Origin: Bondarzewia mesenterica
Lineage: Eukaryota > Basidiomycota > Agaricomycetes > Russulales > Bondarzewiaceae
Assembly (NCBI GenBank): GCA_004802705.1
Contig: SGPL01000852.1
Location: 1-10,409, forward strand
DNA: 10,409 nt
Direction of reading: 5' to 3'
Shown here: piece after piece, positions 1 through 7,368 of the stretch
Numbering within the stretch: the stretch's first letter is position 1
Layout: each line of letters begins with the position of its first letter
The notes under the pieces: generated by a model
What the model was told of the DNA's origin: nothing
Databases searched by the model: none
Seen by the model: the letters and a program-made list of their open reading frames with translations, nothing else
Made by a program: the position numbers and the translations under genes

Positions 1-422
1 CTATCATCCCTCGGTGACCTTGTCACTGACTGAGCCAGCCGGGTGAATCCCCGAGTGGGGATCACAACCTCTACTGCTCAAATCCATTAGCATTGTCAAC
101 AAAACAAATGAGCAGTGAGTGACTTACCCTTCATCAACTTTGCCAACATCCGCGATGATGGCGGCACTCCCGATGTTGATCCCTCCTTGTGCATGGGATG
201 CCCGTGCCACTCACGGATGACTACCTTGTGTGTTGCCGGTGTGGTCGGTGGCGCAGTCAGCGGCGTGGTGATCTTCGCAGCCTGCACGCTCCGTCGGCAG
301 GAGCGGCTCGGTTCAGCCTCTGGTGATGAGGGGATGGCAGCAGCAGCTGCATCAATGACTGATGATGGGGCAGGATGCCTTCCCTCCTCCCTTGCCTGCA
401 GTGACCGGGCGACCGACTTCGA

Positions 423-509
423 ACACTTCACCTTGCTTCCGTGGCATGCCTCACAAGCCGCGTGCGTAGTGAAATGGCACTTCTACTTCAACTGCGTGCA
501 CCTAACACA
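423..509 (-). other. Zn2Cys6 cluster with an in-frame TAG
   Basis: Read on the minus strand in the exon 614-128 frame, six cysteines follow the spacing C-x2-C-x6-C-x7-C-x2-C-x6-C (CVRC, then KC, then CEACHGSKVKC). This fits the fungal binuclear zinc cluster consensus. One position of the first x6 loop is a TAG stop at 485-483, directly after CTQLK. Without that single codon the cluster would be intact. The spacing is seen directly; zinc and DNA binding are inferred from the family pattern. Confidence 0.65.
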
Positions 510-681
510 GGGGCCCGAGGGGTCAATGTCATCCTCGTCCTCATCTCGGTGAGCCGGTCTCACCCATTTCACCTTGCTCAGCACCCGTCCCCACGGCGCA
601 TCCTTGGCGACCTCCTATGTTGAGTTAGTAGATGTGCGTGGGGATGGATTAGGTTCACTCACCTTCCTCTTCACCGGAGCC

Positions 682-722
682 AACTCGTCTTCCTCATCCT
701 CCTCCTCATCCTCCTCATCCTC
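682..722 (-). repeat. Acidic-run trinucleotide repeat in locus A
   Basis: Imperfect GAG/GAT trinucleotide tract on the minus strand (TCC/TCA on plus) that codes the Glu/Asp run of exon 800-663. A second GAG/GTG tract lies at about 867-899 and codes the poly-Glu stretch of the preceding exon. Both make spurious serine-, proline- or glycine-rich reading frames in other phases. Confidence 0.7.
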
Positions 723-1617
723 ATTTTGCCGAGCAGGTCTCACCTGCCTCACTCTGCTCGCTGGTCGCCTCAGCGCTGATGGCGACTGGATCACCACCTT
801 CTGCATTCAGTTAGTGTCTGTGCTCATCCATTGCCTTATCACGCTCACCTTTTTCCTCAGTGGTGCCTCCACCTCCACCTCCTCCTCCTCCTCCTTCTCT
901 GTTATCCCCACCATCTCCGAACTCTTCACCAACTGCATCCGCTGCTGCTTCATCCCCGCTGCCGCTGTCACCACCTTCCCACCCGCAACCACCTTTCTCT
1001 TCCCTTTGTCCACTGTCTCCTTCACCACCTCTGCCTCCTTGTCCACCACCATCACCATGCTCTTCTCGCTGGACCTCCCCCCACCCATCTGTCTCACTGC
1101 TGACTTCTTCAACACCCCTTCTCCTTTGACTCACCGGATACCTCGCGGCTTCACCTCGGCGACTTTGGTGGTGGATGACCGGCCGACTCCCAACAGCATG
1201 GAATCAACCTCCATCTCGGGCAGGTTAATGGTGAGGGGAAGGGGGGGACATAGGGATGGGTGCTGGATGAGCTATGATCTTATCAATGTAAAATAGATAG
1301 AAAGTAATGAGTGGTGTACCTGCCCACCACTGCAAACCACCCAGGTCCTTCGTCAGCTCTGACGTCATCGCCCACCCATTATACTGGTTGCTCCTCAGTA
1401 CGCGTGGGTCATCCGACCAGATCGTCTCGTAGATGATGTCCCACTGGCCCTGCAGAGCAAGTTTGAGCTCGGTAGCCATGCTAATGGTGAGGTGGGGGAC
1501 GTGGATGGGGATGCCTTAAATGGATGCCTTCCTCTGATCATCAATGATCAACACCTGTGTTCCAATGGTTAGCGAGTGCCAATGAAAGAAGAAAAAGCAA
1601 CTTGCAACCTCATTCAC

Positions 1618-1722
1618 AAACATCTTTGCAAAATCAGCCTGGCTAATGGCCGATGCAATGCGAGCAGCAAGAGCCGCCGAGATGTGGGCAGTGACGCGGT
1701 AGATTTTGTCTTGGTAGGACAT
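1618..1722 (-). CDS. Short coding exon upstream of locus A
   Basis: A 35-codon minus-strand frame starts with ATG at 1722-1720 (MSYQDKIYRV) and ends at a plausible GTGAAT donor at 1617. It is alanine-rich and helix-like (HISAALAARIASAIS). Spliced to an acceptor just before 1555 it would add 12 codons and stop, giving a peptide of 47 residues. The alternative acceptor before the ATG at 1479 is out of phase. It may be the true first exon of locus A with a frame problem between, or a separate small gene. An in-frame ATG also exists at 1797. Confidence 0.3.
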
Positions 1723-2010
1723 AGTGGAAACAAGTAGCGGCTGCTGGTATGAGCGGCAGAGGGATGGAATGATGGTGTCAGAAAGACAAGGAGTCAAGTG
1801 GCACCATCACTGCCCTAATACCCAGCGGCCATTGACATGTATTTGCTCATTGGCGCACCTCGGCATCCACTTACCTCACAGACCCCTTCATGTTTTTGCC
1901 GCCATCGGCACCAATGGGTCTCGCCTTTGACTTTGATTTCCCTTATTTATCTCCTCTTTCTCGGCTTTCTTTCACCGAGCACCCCTTCCTCAAACTGTCC
2001 TCTCGTCAAA
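1723..2010. promoter_or_regulatory. Divergent intergenic region between loci A and B
   Basis: About 290 bases separate the minus-strand ATG at 1722 from the first coding base of locus B at 2011. The segment 1927-1971 is strongly pyrimidine-rich on the plus strand, a common feature just upstream of fungal transcription starts. Reading frames here look non-coding. No clear TATA box was seen for either gene. Confidence 0.35.
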
Positions 2011-2876
2011 AGTAAGTATACTGATTTTTTGTTGGCATTCACCGCTCATGCCGGCCATCAGTGGACCTCGATGAACAGACAGTCCAAGCAGCCTTGTTGG
2101 CCAGTTTCGCTTCTGGTATGTTCTTTTTTGTTTTTCTGTTTTCATTTTAACAATGCCGTGCACTCCACTTGGTGACCATTTTCTTAGATGACATTCATAT
2201 GAGTGATGACGCCTTCACTGACGGCATGCAATCCAATCCTACCCAGGCTCATGCCACTACCAGTTATACCGATAGCTATGCATTTGGTGACGACAAGATC
2301 TATTCTTTACTCAATGTGTGCTCTCTTTAAGTCTTGCGATGAATTTATAACTGACTTTGAATCTCCTCAGCCAATGGGTTCGGTCAGTACATCTCTGAAC
2401 ATTCACTATGTGTGCTGACATTTTTTTTACTTAGGTTCTGATGAACACTTGCCGATGTCATCTCTACCTCAAGTCTCAGCAGAGTTGCCATTTGGTACAT
2501 TGGCGCTGATTGCTAGTCACTCGGTGTTCAGTCAGTCGGTGTCCAATAGCTTAGTTGTGAATCAATCAGCGGTCGGTCAATTGGCGGTCGGTCAATCAGC
2601 AGTCGGTCAATCAGTGGTCGGTCGATCGGCAGTCGGTCATTCAGCCATCGGTGAGTCTGCACTATTGCAATGGCCAATGGCAGGTGAGTCAACTTATTCA
2701 TGTTTCTTCCTTGCTCCTCATGGGATGGCAGTCCGACCAGATACAAATACAACTGTGTGCTCACCACCGAGCAACCCTCTTTAGCAGCTCAGGATGAGTT
2801 GAATGTCTTATGTGAGATTCTGGGTTATCAACAGCAAGTGGTGGATAGGTTGGAGAGAATGAGAAACATGTTGTAG
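2011..2876 (+). CDS. Locus B: six-exon small protein with pentapeptide repeats and a split start codon
   Basis: Exons 2011, 2062-2115, 2188-2286, 2371-2382, 2435-2683 and 2785-2876 join in phase to 169 codons including the TAG stop. Introns are 2012-2061, 2116-2187, 2287-2370, 2383-2434 and 2684-2784, all GT-AG. The ATG is assembled from A2011 and TG at 2062. The product begins MDLDEQTVQAALLASF, passes through an acidic, Ser/Thr-rich segment, then ten 5-residue repeats, and ends in a helical segment rich in Glu, Leu and Arg (EILGYQQQVVDRLERM) that could form a coiled coil. The donor at 2287 (GTGACG) is weak; the better-looking donor at 2316 would shift the frame. No signal peptide or membrane segment is visible. 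I do not recognise the family. This is the only locus in the window with a fully open spliced frame. Confidence 0.5.
2521..2670 (+). repeat. 15-base tandem repeat coding pentapeptides
   Basis: Ten in-frame units of 15 bases. The six from 2566 to 2655 are clear (consensus near TCAGCAGTCGGTCAA, coding S-A-V-G-Q); the outer four are degenerate (SVFSQ, SVSNS, LVVNQ, SALLQ). The repeat is part of exon 2435-2683 of locus B. It does not match the A(D/N)LXX rule of the classical pentapeptide-repeat family. Confidence 0.8.
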
Positions 2877-2958
2877 TGTGTTAATTGGAAAATTGGATAG
2901 TGTTGATACATGGGCTGAGCTATATTTACTGACTGAGTGTCTTGCTGACTTTAAGTAA

Positions 2959-3490
2959 GCCCACCTGTCTCAGATGCTTGATGACTGGCCAAGCAGTCTA
3001 TTTTATTATGCTAGGCCCATCAGTCTGACATGTTCACTAGCAAGCCCAGTGCTATATTTTATTGTGTGGGGCCNANCCATCTNAGATGCTCNCTGGCAAG
3101 CNGAGCANTNTATNTTATTNTGCTGGGCCCAACCATCNNAGNCGCTCNCCGNNNANCTGAGCATTATATTTTATTATGCTGGGCCCAACNGTCCNAGACA
3201 CTCACTGGCAACTTGAGCATTATATTTTATTATGCTGGGCCCAANCATCCNAGATGCTCACCGAGCACCCNNGCAATATATTTGGTTTGCTGGGCCCAGC
3301 TGTCTCAGATGCTCACCAGCAACCCGAGCATTATATTTGATTATGCTGAGCTCAATCATCTCAGATGCTCGNCGAGCACCTANGCAATATATTTAGTTTG
3401 CTGGGNCNAGTCATCTCAAACAGTCANTGANAAGCCCTNCATACTGCTGGGCCNAACCATTTCTNTCAGTCACTGANCATCCTCAGCCCA
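2959..3490. repeat. Tandem array of a ~56-base unit
   Basis: About nine or ten head-to-tail units, each containing ATGCTCACTGGCAA-like, TATATTTTATTATGCTGGGC-like and CCCAACCATCTCAG-like blocks. Central units are 56 bases. Two of them (about 3242-3296 and 3353-3407) are 55 bases and share a GCAATATATTTRGTTTGCTG variant, alternating with the common type. The array degrades at both edges. The open frames across it are by-products of the repeat. Confidence 0.85.
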
Positions 3491-4023
3491 CTCNTATCAG
3501 ANGGTGTATCCCCTGCCTTCAGCNGAGATTCACTCCACCATCTCGNTCGCCNAAAATGCATGTTCAGNCATACTGTCTTAGANGGTAGTAGNGNACTGAA
3601 TAGTGTGTCTTAGTCTAAAATCCTNCTCCTTACATANCTTTCACCACCCTCAGATTAATAATTGCNGAGGNAGATGAGTCAGCAAAATGCACANNGTGCA
3701 TTTGCCTAATTTGTNTGTTATTNTATGTGCGCATGCAGCTCTTATTTCCAGCAAGTTCTGCATCCTTCTCCAGCATTCTGATGCATGTGCTACTCTCANG
3801 CACNAGGTTTNNAGAACCTTCCAATTCCNNCCNGCATNTGCTGGACCTGATATCGCCATTAAATCTAAGAAAAACTCGNAAANATCACAAACTAATACGT
3901 AGGCACATATGTCCATTCTGCAAAATATCAATCAATGACAAGTGNTAGAGAATGNATATCANATGAGGGNTGCATGAAAGAGTGTGAATCAGTAACAAGA
4001 AGAATANATAATAAATGAATGCT
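3491..4023. other. No gene recognised
   Basis: Low-GC sequence with many isolated N bases, lying between the 56-base array and the 3' end of Y1. Short open frames on both strands (60-90 codons) contain ambiguous codons and no motif I recognise. Confidence 0.4.
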
Positions 4024-4707
4024 CTAGTCAGAATCATCCCAAACTGACAGAATATTCANNTCAGATGACAGAGAAGGTNNAGGTGCATTGTACTGGTGAA
4101 CCAATGAAANGGAAGGAGGTAATGAAGTACGTNAAGATGAAGAGAAGAGAGAATAGGTCNAATTGACTAGTCCCCAGAAATCCCTCATATGNGCCAGCTT
4201 CTCCTCATGCNCAATCTGATCNATCAGTGCCAAAGTTAGCCATGTGTNCATGTCTNGTCCTGNGAGACTGATCCAAGTGTACCAACAACAAAACTGTGAC
4301 ATTATTGTTCAGCAGTTNNGCACAANCAAGACTNTCACCAAGTCTCCTCTCATTACCTCATACTCCATCCATGACCTTTCTTGCTTAAGCTCACGTGAAA
4401 CCCTCCCTTGCAGTCTCAAACTCATGACACTGAATGGTCATGACTCNACCAACATTCCAANCCTAATTGGGCAGNNTGGGTCTCAGATCAACTGCCATGA
4501 TTNTTCAGTCTCNGAAAAGGTGCTGATNATCATGTGCAGGTTCAGGNTGCATGANACATCTAAGAGAAATGTTGATTGAGCNGATGAGTAGATGGATNAG
4601 GTGATAAATNGGGTAGCTGGGTAGTCGGGGCTNGTGGGATCAATGAGTTNAGAGACTGAGACTTCAGAGATATCGACTTAAATAGAAATGGGGGGAGAAA
4701 TTNACAT
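4024..4707 (-). pseudogene. Gene Y, copy 1 (decayed)
   Basis: One minus-strand frame of exactly 228 codons runs from ATG at 4707-4705 to TAG at 4026-4024 and aligns without net gap to Y2. Shared features by codon: TSP[DN]YP near 25-30, IT at 35-36, [RK]LQG at 98-101, SWME[FY] at 112-116, EKLxxM[KR]D[FL]W at 169-178, and an acidic end finishing in DSD before the stop. Internal stops are TAA at codon 10 and TGA at codons 75, 90 and 133; codon 133 is TGG in Y2. The stretch from codon 136 to the end is fully open (WLTLAL, HEEKL, RDFWGLV). Several codons contain N. No known domain is recognised. A weak TATA-like ATATAAG lies upstream at about 4793-4787. Confidence 0.6.
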
Positions 4708-4812
4708 AGTGAGTGTGNGTTAATTTNAGAAGAGAGACAGTAGATTGAGAAAAAAAGGGTGTGTGTTTCTCAAGCGGTGTCCAGCACTTATATTGAAATT
4801 ATGCTTATGTAA

Positions 4813-4870
4813 TTAGCNGAGGTTCAACCTCAAGCTCATGTCCANAACNATATTTTNGCNTGACAATGTG
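4813..4870 (-). pseudogene. Gene X, copy 1: 3'-end fragment
   Basis: On the minus strand this segment matches the last codons of X2: a shared ACRTTGTCANGC block, an A-rich block, then GTTNTGGAC followed by a Leu/Lys-type tail and a TAA stop at 4815-4813 (VLDMSLRLN against VLDLDMKVL in X2). As in the right-hand copy, it ends just upstream of gene Y. Similarity further upstream (to about 4925) is faint. The fragment is short and N-rich, so the call rests mainly on matching position and order. Confidence 0.4.
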
Positions 4871-5522
4871 ACCTTAGTCTGTACTCTGTACTCCCANTGC
4901 TCATTCTNCCCCTTACTTCATACTCAAANAGCACCATGTCTATACTNCTGATGTGGCTTANNCTATTGTACTCTATACATTATTCTCAAAATTACATCTT
5001 GCTGGCACTGCAAGTCACACACATTATTCAGTATCTTTTNATGTAGTCCTGCTCTCTACTCCTTANACTTTATACTGGTCTTACTATAAATAGTATACTT
5101 AGAAAATAGAACCTATCTTACCTTCAAAGGATATGCTCTCNACTAAGGTTATTNTAGGTAGAGGGGACCTTGGAATATTAATATTAATTCAAGGTNGATC
5201 ACATGATCACTCCCACAATCCCTGATTAGGATGAAATTGCCTTTTCTAGTCATCTTGAGTGTCACTCATAATGACAACGATGCTATGGGCTACTGACATC
5301 CTCCTTCATANCACAACGTGTCTCACTAGCACNAGCTCACCTCCTGGCTAAAGTGGGTGAGCTATAGATTTTTCNCTTTTATANATCCTGAACATNGCTC
5401 ACTGTGATGACNGCACCCATGTCCTACTTCTTACNCANGACATGTCTCACTGTTGCCAGCCTCTGTATNTACCACAGGCACTTCTGCATCTGGCAGTCTG
5501 AGAAAGAGATTTGCTCTCTTGG
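4871..5522. other. No gene recognised (possible decayed X copy or element interior)
   Basis: AT-rich sequence with scattered N bases and stops in all frames. By position it should hold either the rest of the X1 gene or the start of the interior of the LTR-like element. I could not confirm either by eye. Confidence 0.3.
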
Positions 5523-5531
5523 GCTCTGATA
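5523..5531 (-). other. Candidate primer-binding site (initiator Met tRNA type)
   Basis: The minus strand reads TATCAGAGC, the core of the primer-binding site of many Copia-like retrotransposons that use initiator methionine tRNA. It follows the proposed LTR end (TG/CA boundary at 5539) by seven bases. The match is short, so it supports the LTR only in combination with the other signals. Confidence 0.35.
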
Positions 5532-5538
5532 CTAAGAA

Positions 5539-6395
5539 TGGCCAATTGTCGAAATAATGCAAGCTTACAACAACTTCTCTATCAGCGCAACTCGCATTTC
5601 AATTAAATTTAGATAGTGTTTCTACCAAAATGCTTACCACAACCATTGTAAATATATTTTGAAAGATCNGTCCACTCATAGTTGTATCAACTTGCATGAA
5701 AACTGTTATGAGACCTTGCAGTGCACATGGTGTCATAATGAAAAGTAATTTTCAATCTAGGTATATACCAGATTTTTCTTCTTTCTCAGGTACAACTTAT
5801 TGTTCTATTTGTGGAGTGATTTATGTGGTAATTAATGAACATATTTAGCAAGGTCTTTAAGCAGGATTGGATGATGGGCAGTTTGATTTATCTTATGACA
5901 AGATGAAATCCTATCAATAGATGGATGAACTGAATCAACAGTCCTGAGGGTGGTATTAAAAGAGAGATTCAAATGAAATTCTGAGGGCAAATTAATACTA
6001 TTTAGATGCTGCAATATGAACAGCACTTCTTCTGAATAAAGAAACTACAGATTTTTATAAAAAGTCTAGGGTTTATGACCTAGCAGATTCTTACAGAGTT
6101 TATAGATGAAATTCTAGCTACTGGGGGCTACTTAGTATGCAACAGATTGATACTACAGTTTACACACACTGTCTGCCTAAAAATCTCCCTCCTTTTATAT
6201 CTTTTTGCTACCCTATTTAAATAAGCAAAATCCCCATTCTCTGACTCATTTTCAGTCATCCTGAGTCACTTCTAGATTAAATTCACCATGCATGAGGCCT
6301 TGTGACTCACTTTGAGTTATATTGCTTGCCTTGAGGCCAGGTGAGTCACTCTAACTCATTCTCTGGCCAGAATGTTCCACAGATTTTTTACCACA
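5539..6395 (-). mobile_element. Candidate LTR of a Copia-like retrotransposon
   Basis: On the minus strand the segment starts TGTGGTAAAAAATC and ends GGCCA, giving TG...CA termini about 857 bases apart. It contains, in LTR order, a cluster of TGASTCA sites, a TATA box (TATAAAAGG), and then a long AT-rich stretch with no open frame. A primer-binding-like TATCAGAGC follows. No second LTR, target duplication, polypurine tract, gag or pol was found in the window, so it could be a fragment or a solo LTR, or not an LTR at all. Confidence 0.35.
6191..6358 (-). promoter_or_regulatory. TATA box with phased TGASTCA array
   Basis: A minus-strand TATAAAAGG (6199-6191) has four exact TGASTCA sites upstream at 6242, 6262, 6303 and 6342. 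Three one-mismatch relatives lie at 6252 (TCAGTCA), 6313 (TGAGTTA) and 6352 (TAACTCA). TGASTCA is the Gcn4/AP-1 bZIP consensus. Sites within each group start 10 bases apart. The array would drive leftward transcription into the LTR-like segment. Confidence 0.5.
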
Positions 6396-6567
6396 TTCTT
6401 CTACCTTCTCCTGATAATAAAAAATGCGAAAAAGTAATCTAGTTTGCATAAGGAATATAACTGAAATGAGCATGTTTTTCTGAAAGTGGGTTATTCAATA
6501 ATAAATGGGGGGGGGGTGAACAAGTGGGAACAAGTAAGAATGAAAGGGAAGATCAATAAAGAATGGA
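6396..6567. other. Spacer between LTR-like segment and Y2
   Basis: AT-rich, with a run of ten G at about 6508-6517 and a short direct repeat (GAACAAGTGG near 6517-6535). It forms the 3' flank of Y2. No gene is visible. Confidence 0.4.
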
Positions 6568-7251
6568 TTAATCTGAGTCTTCTTCTCAGCTTGAAATAGC
6601 ATTGTCCAATACTGAGAGAGGAGGTGAAATCTGAACGTACTGTAAGATGTAAAAGAACGGGGTAATCGATAATAAGACTGCCCAAATGGATAGTGATCAG
6701 ATCAGACTGATTATTCTCCACAAATCTTTCATTCATTTCAGCTTCTCCACTCGCTCGATCGCACTTATCAGCTCTGATCTGGGTCGCTTGTGGGTATTTC
6801 ATGATGCGAGACCAACAGCAGATAAGCAATGACGAGTTGAAGATAAAATCGCCCATTCGTTTGGTATGACCAGAATGCTCTTCTCGTCTCTCTTTTCTAC
6901 AACAAACTCCATCCATGATTGCTGATGGCAGACCACGCCCGTTACCACGCCTTGTAGCTTACTTTTATTATCATCTCCAAATAATCGGGATTCGATCTGA
7001 AGTCTGATCTCGATATGTCAGCGCGGCTCTGAACAGATTTGCCAGACATTATCTATCTCCAGAATGGCATTGACGAACATGTAAGGACTGGGTGTTTCAG
7101 CAACAGCAAATGATGAGAATGTGGGTGATGTTGTGACAGAGGAAGTGATCAAAGAAGTGGTTGGATAGTTGGGGCTGGTGGGGGCGAGTTCATCGACCCG
7201 TGAGATGGAAGACATTGAAACGCGAATGATGATAGGAATTCCGTTGGACAT
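6568..7251 (-). pseudogene. Gene Y, copy 2 (decayed)
   Basis: A minus-strand frame of 228 codons runs from ATG at 7251-7249 (MSNGIPIIIRVS) to TAA at 6570-6568, the same length as Y1. Internal stops are all TGA, at codons 78, 151, 173, 185 and 222 (7020, 6801, 6735, 6699 and 6588). Conservative replacements against Y1 (K/R, L/F, I/V, S/N) fall in this frame, for example EKLxxMKDLW against EKLxxMRDFW, and both copies end in DSD plus stop. The N-terminal third is Ser/Thr/Pro-rich; the middle has isolated tryptophans and charged helical stretches. A TATA-like box sits about 60 bases upstream. It follows X2 head to tail with 117 bases between the X2 stop and its ATG. The function is unknown to me. 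Confidence 0.6.
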
Positions 7252-7310
7252 TGGATAGAAGAAATAAAAGAAAAGTGCGTTCGAAAAACAGAAATGACTG
7301 TAGCTTGAGT

Positions 7311-7320
7311 ATTTATAAAA
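7311..7320 (-). promoter_or_regulatory. TATA box of Y2
   Basis: TTTTATAAAT on the minus strand, about 60 bases upstream of the Y2 ATG and 49 bases past the X2 stop. This shows that Y2 had its own promoter and was not an exon of X2. Confidence 0.5.
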
Positions 7321-7368
7321 AAGAGATAGGAGCGTGCTGGCGACGTGGCAATATCTCGCTTAGCAGTG

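Larger units (their letters stand above)
1..1479 (-). pseudogene. Locus A: multi-exon Zn2Cys6-type protein gene, interrupted, runs off the window
   Basis: Five exons can be placed: 1479-1320, about 1109-849, 800-663, 614-128 and 70 to beyond base 1. A further coding-like piece lies near 1214-1142. The introns 848-801, 662-615 and 127-71 are GT-AG, 48-57 bases long, and join in phase, so the 3' half of the model is solid. The order of the product is: an N-terminal piece with several tryptophans (QGQWDII, LQWWA); a Lys/Glu-rich segment; an acidic run in exon 800-663 (EDEEDEEEDEED); then a Zn2Cys6 cysteine cluster and an Ala/Pro/Ser-rich tail. The Zn2Cys6 pattern suggests a nuclear DNA-binding protein, but no regulatory middle domain is visible. 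A TAG at 485-483 interrupts the cluster, and the exons around 1320-1109 do not join in one phase. I therefore call it broken, although a sequencing error or mis-splicing on my part is possible. The 3' end lies outside the window. Confidence 0.55.

Noticed and set aside
811..1134. Glycine-rich and proline-rich open frames (89-107 codons) on both strands
   Set aside because: They come from reading the GAG/GTG-type low-complexity tract of locus A in other phases; the Lys/Glu-rich frame is the one that splices in phase to the next exons.
2974..3476. Open frames across the satellite
   Set aside because: They are repeats of one short peptide caused by the 56-base unit and contain many ambiguous codons.
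5539..6400. 5-base target duplication around the LTR-like segment
   Set aside because: The flanks are TTCTT on the right and AAGAA on the left, which are inverted relative to each other and not a direct duplication.
6491..6916. 141-codon minus-strand open frame, the longest simple ORF overlapping Y2
   Set aside because: It is in another phase than the Y frame. Y1 has an early stop in the matching phase, while start, stop and motifs shared by Y1 and Y2 fall in the 7251 frame.
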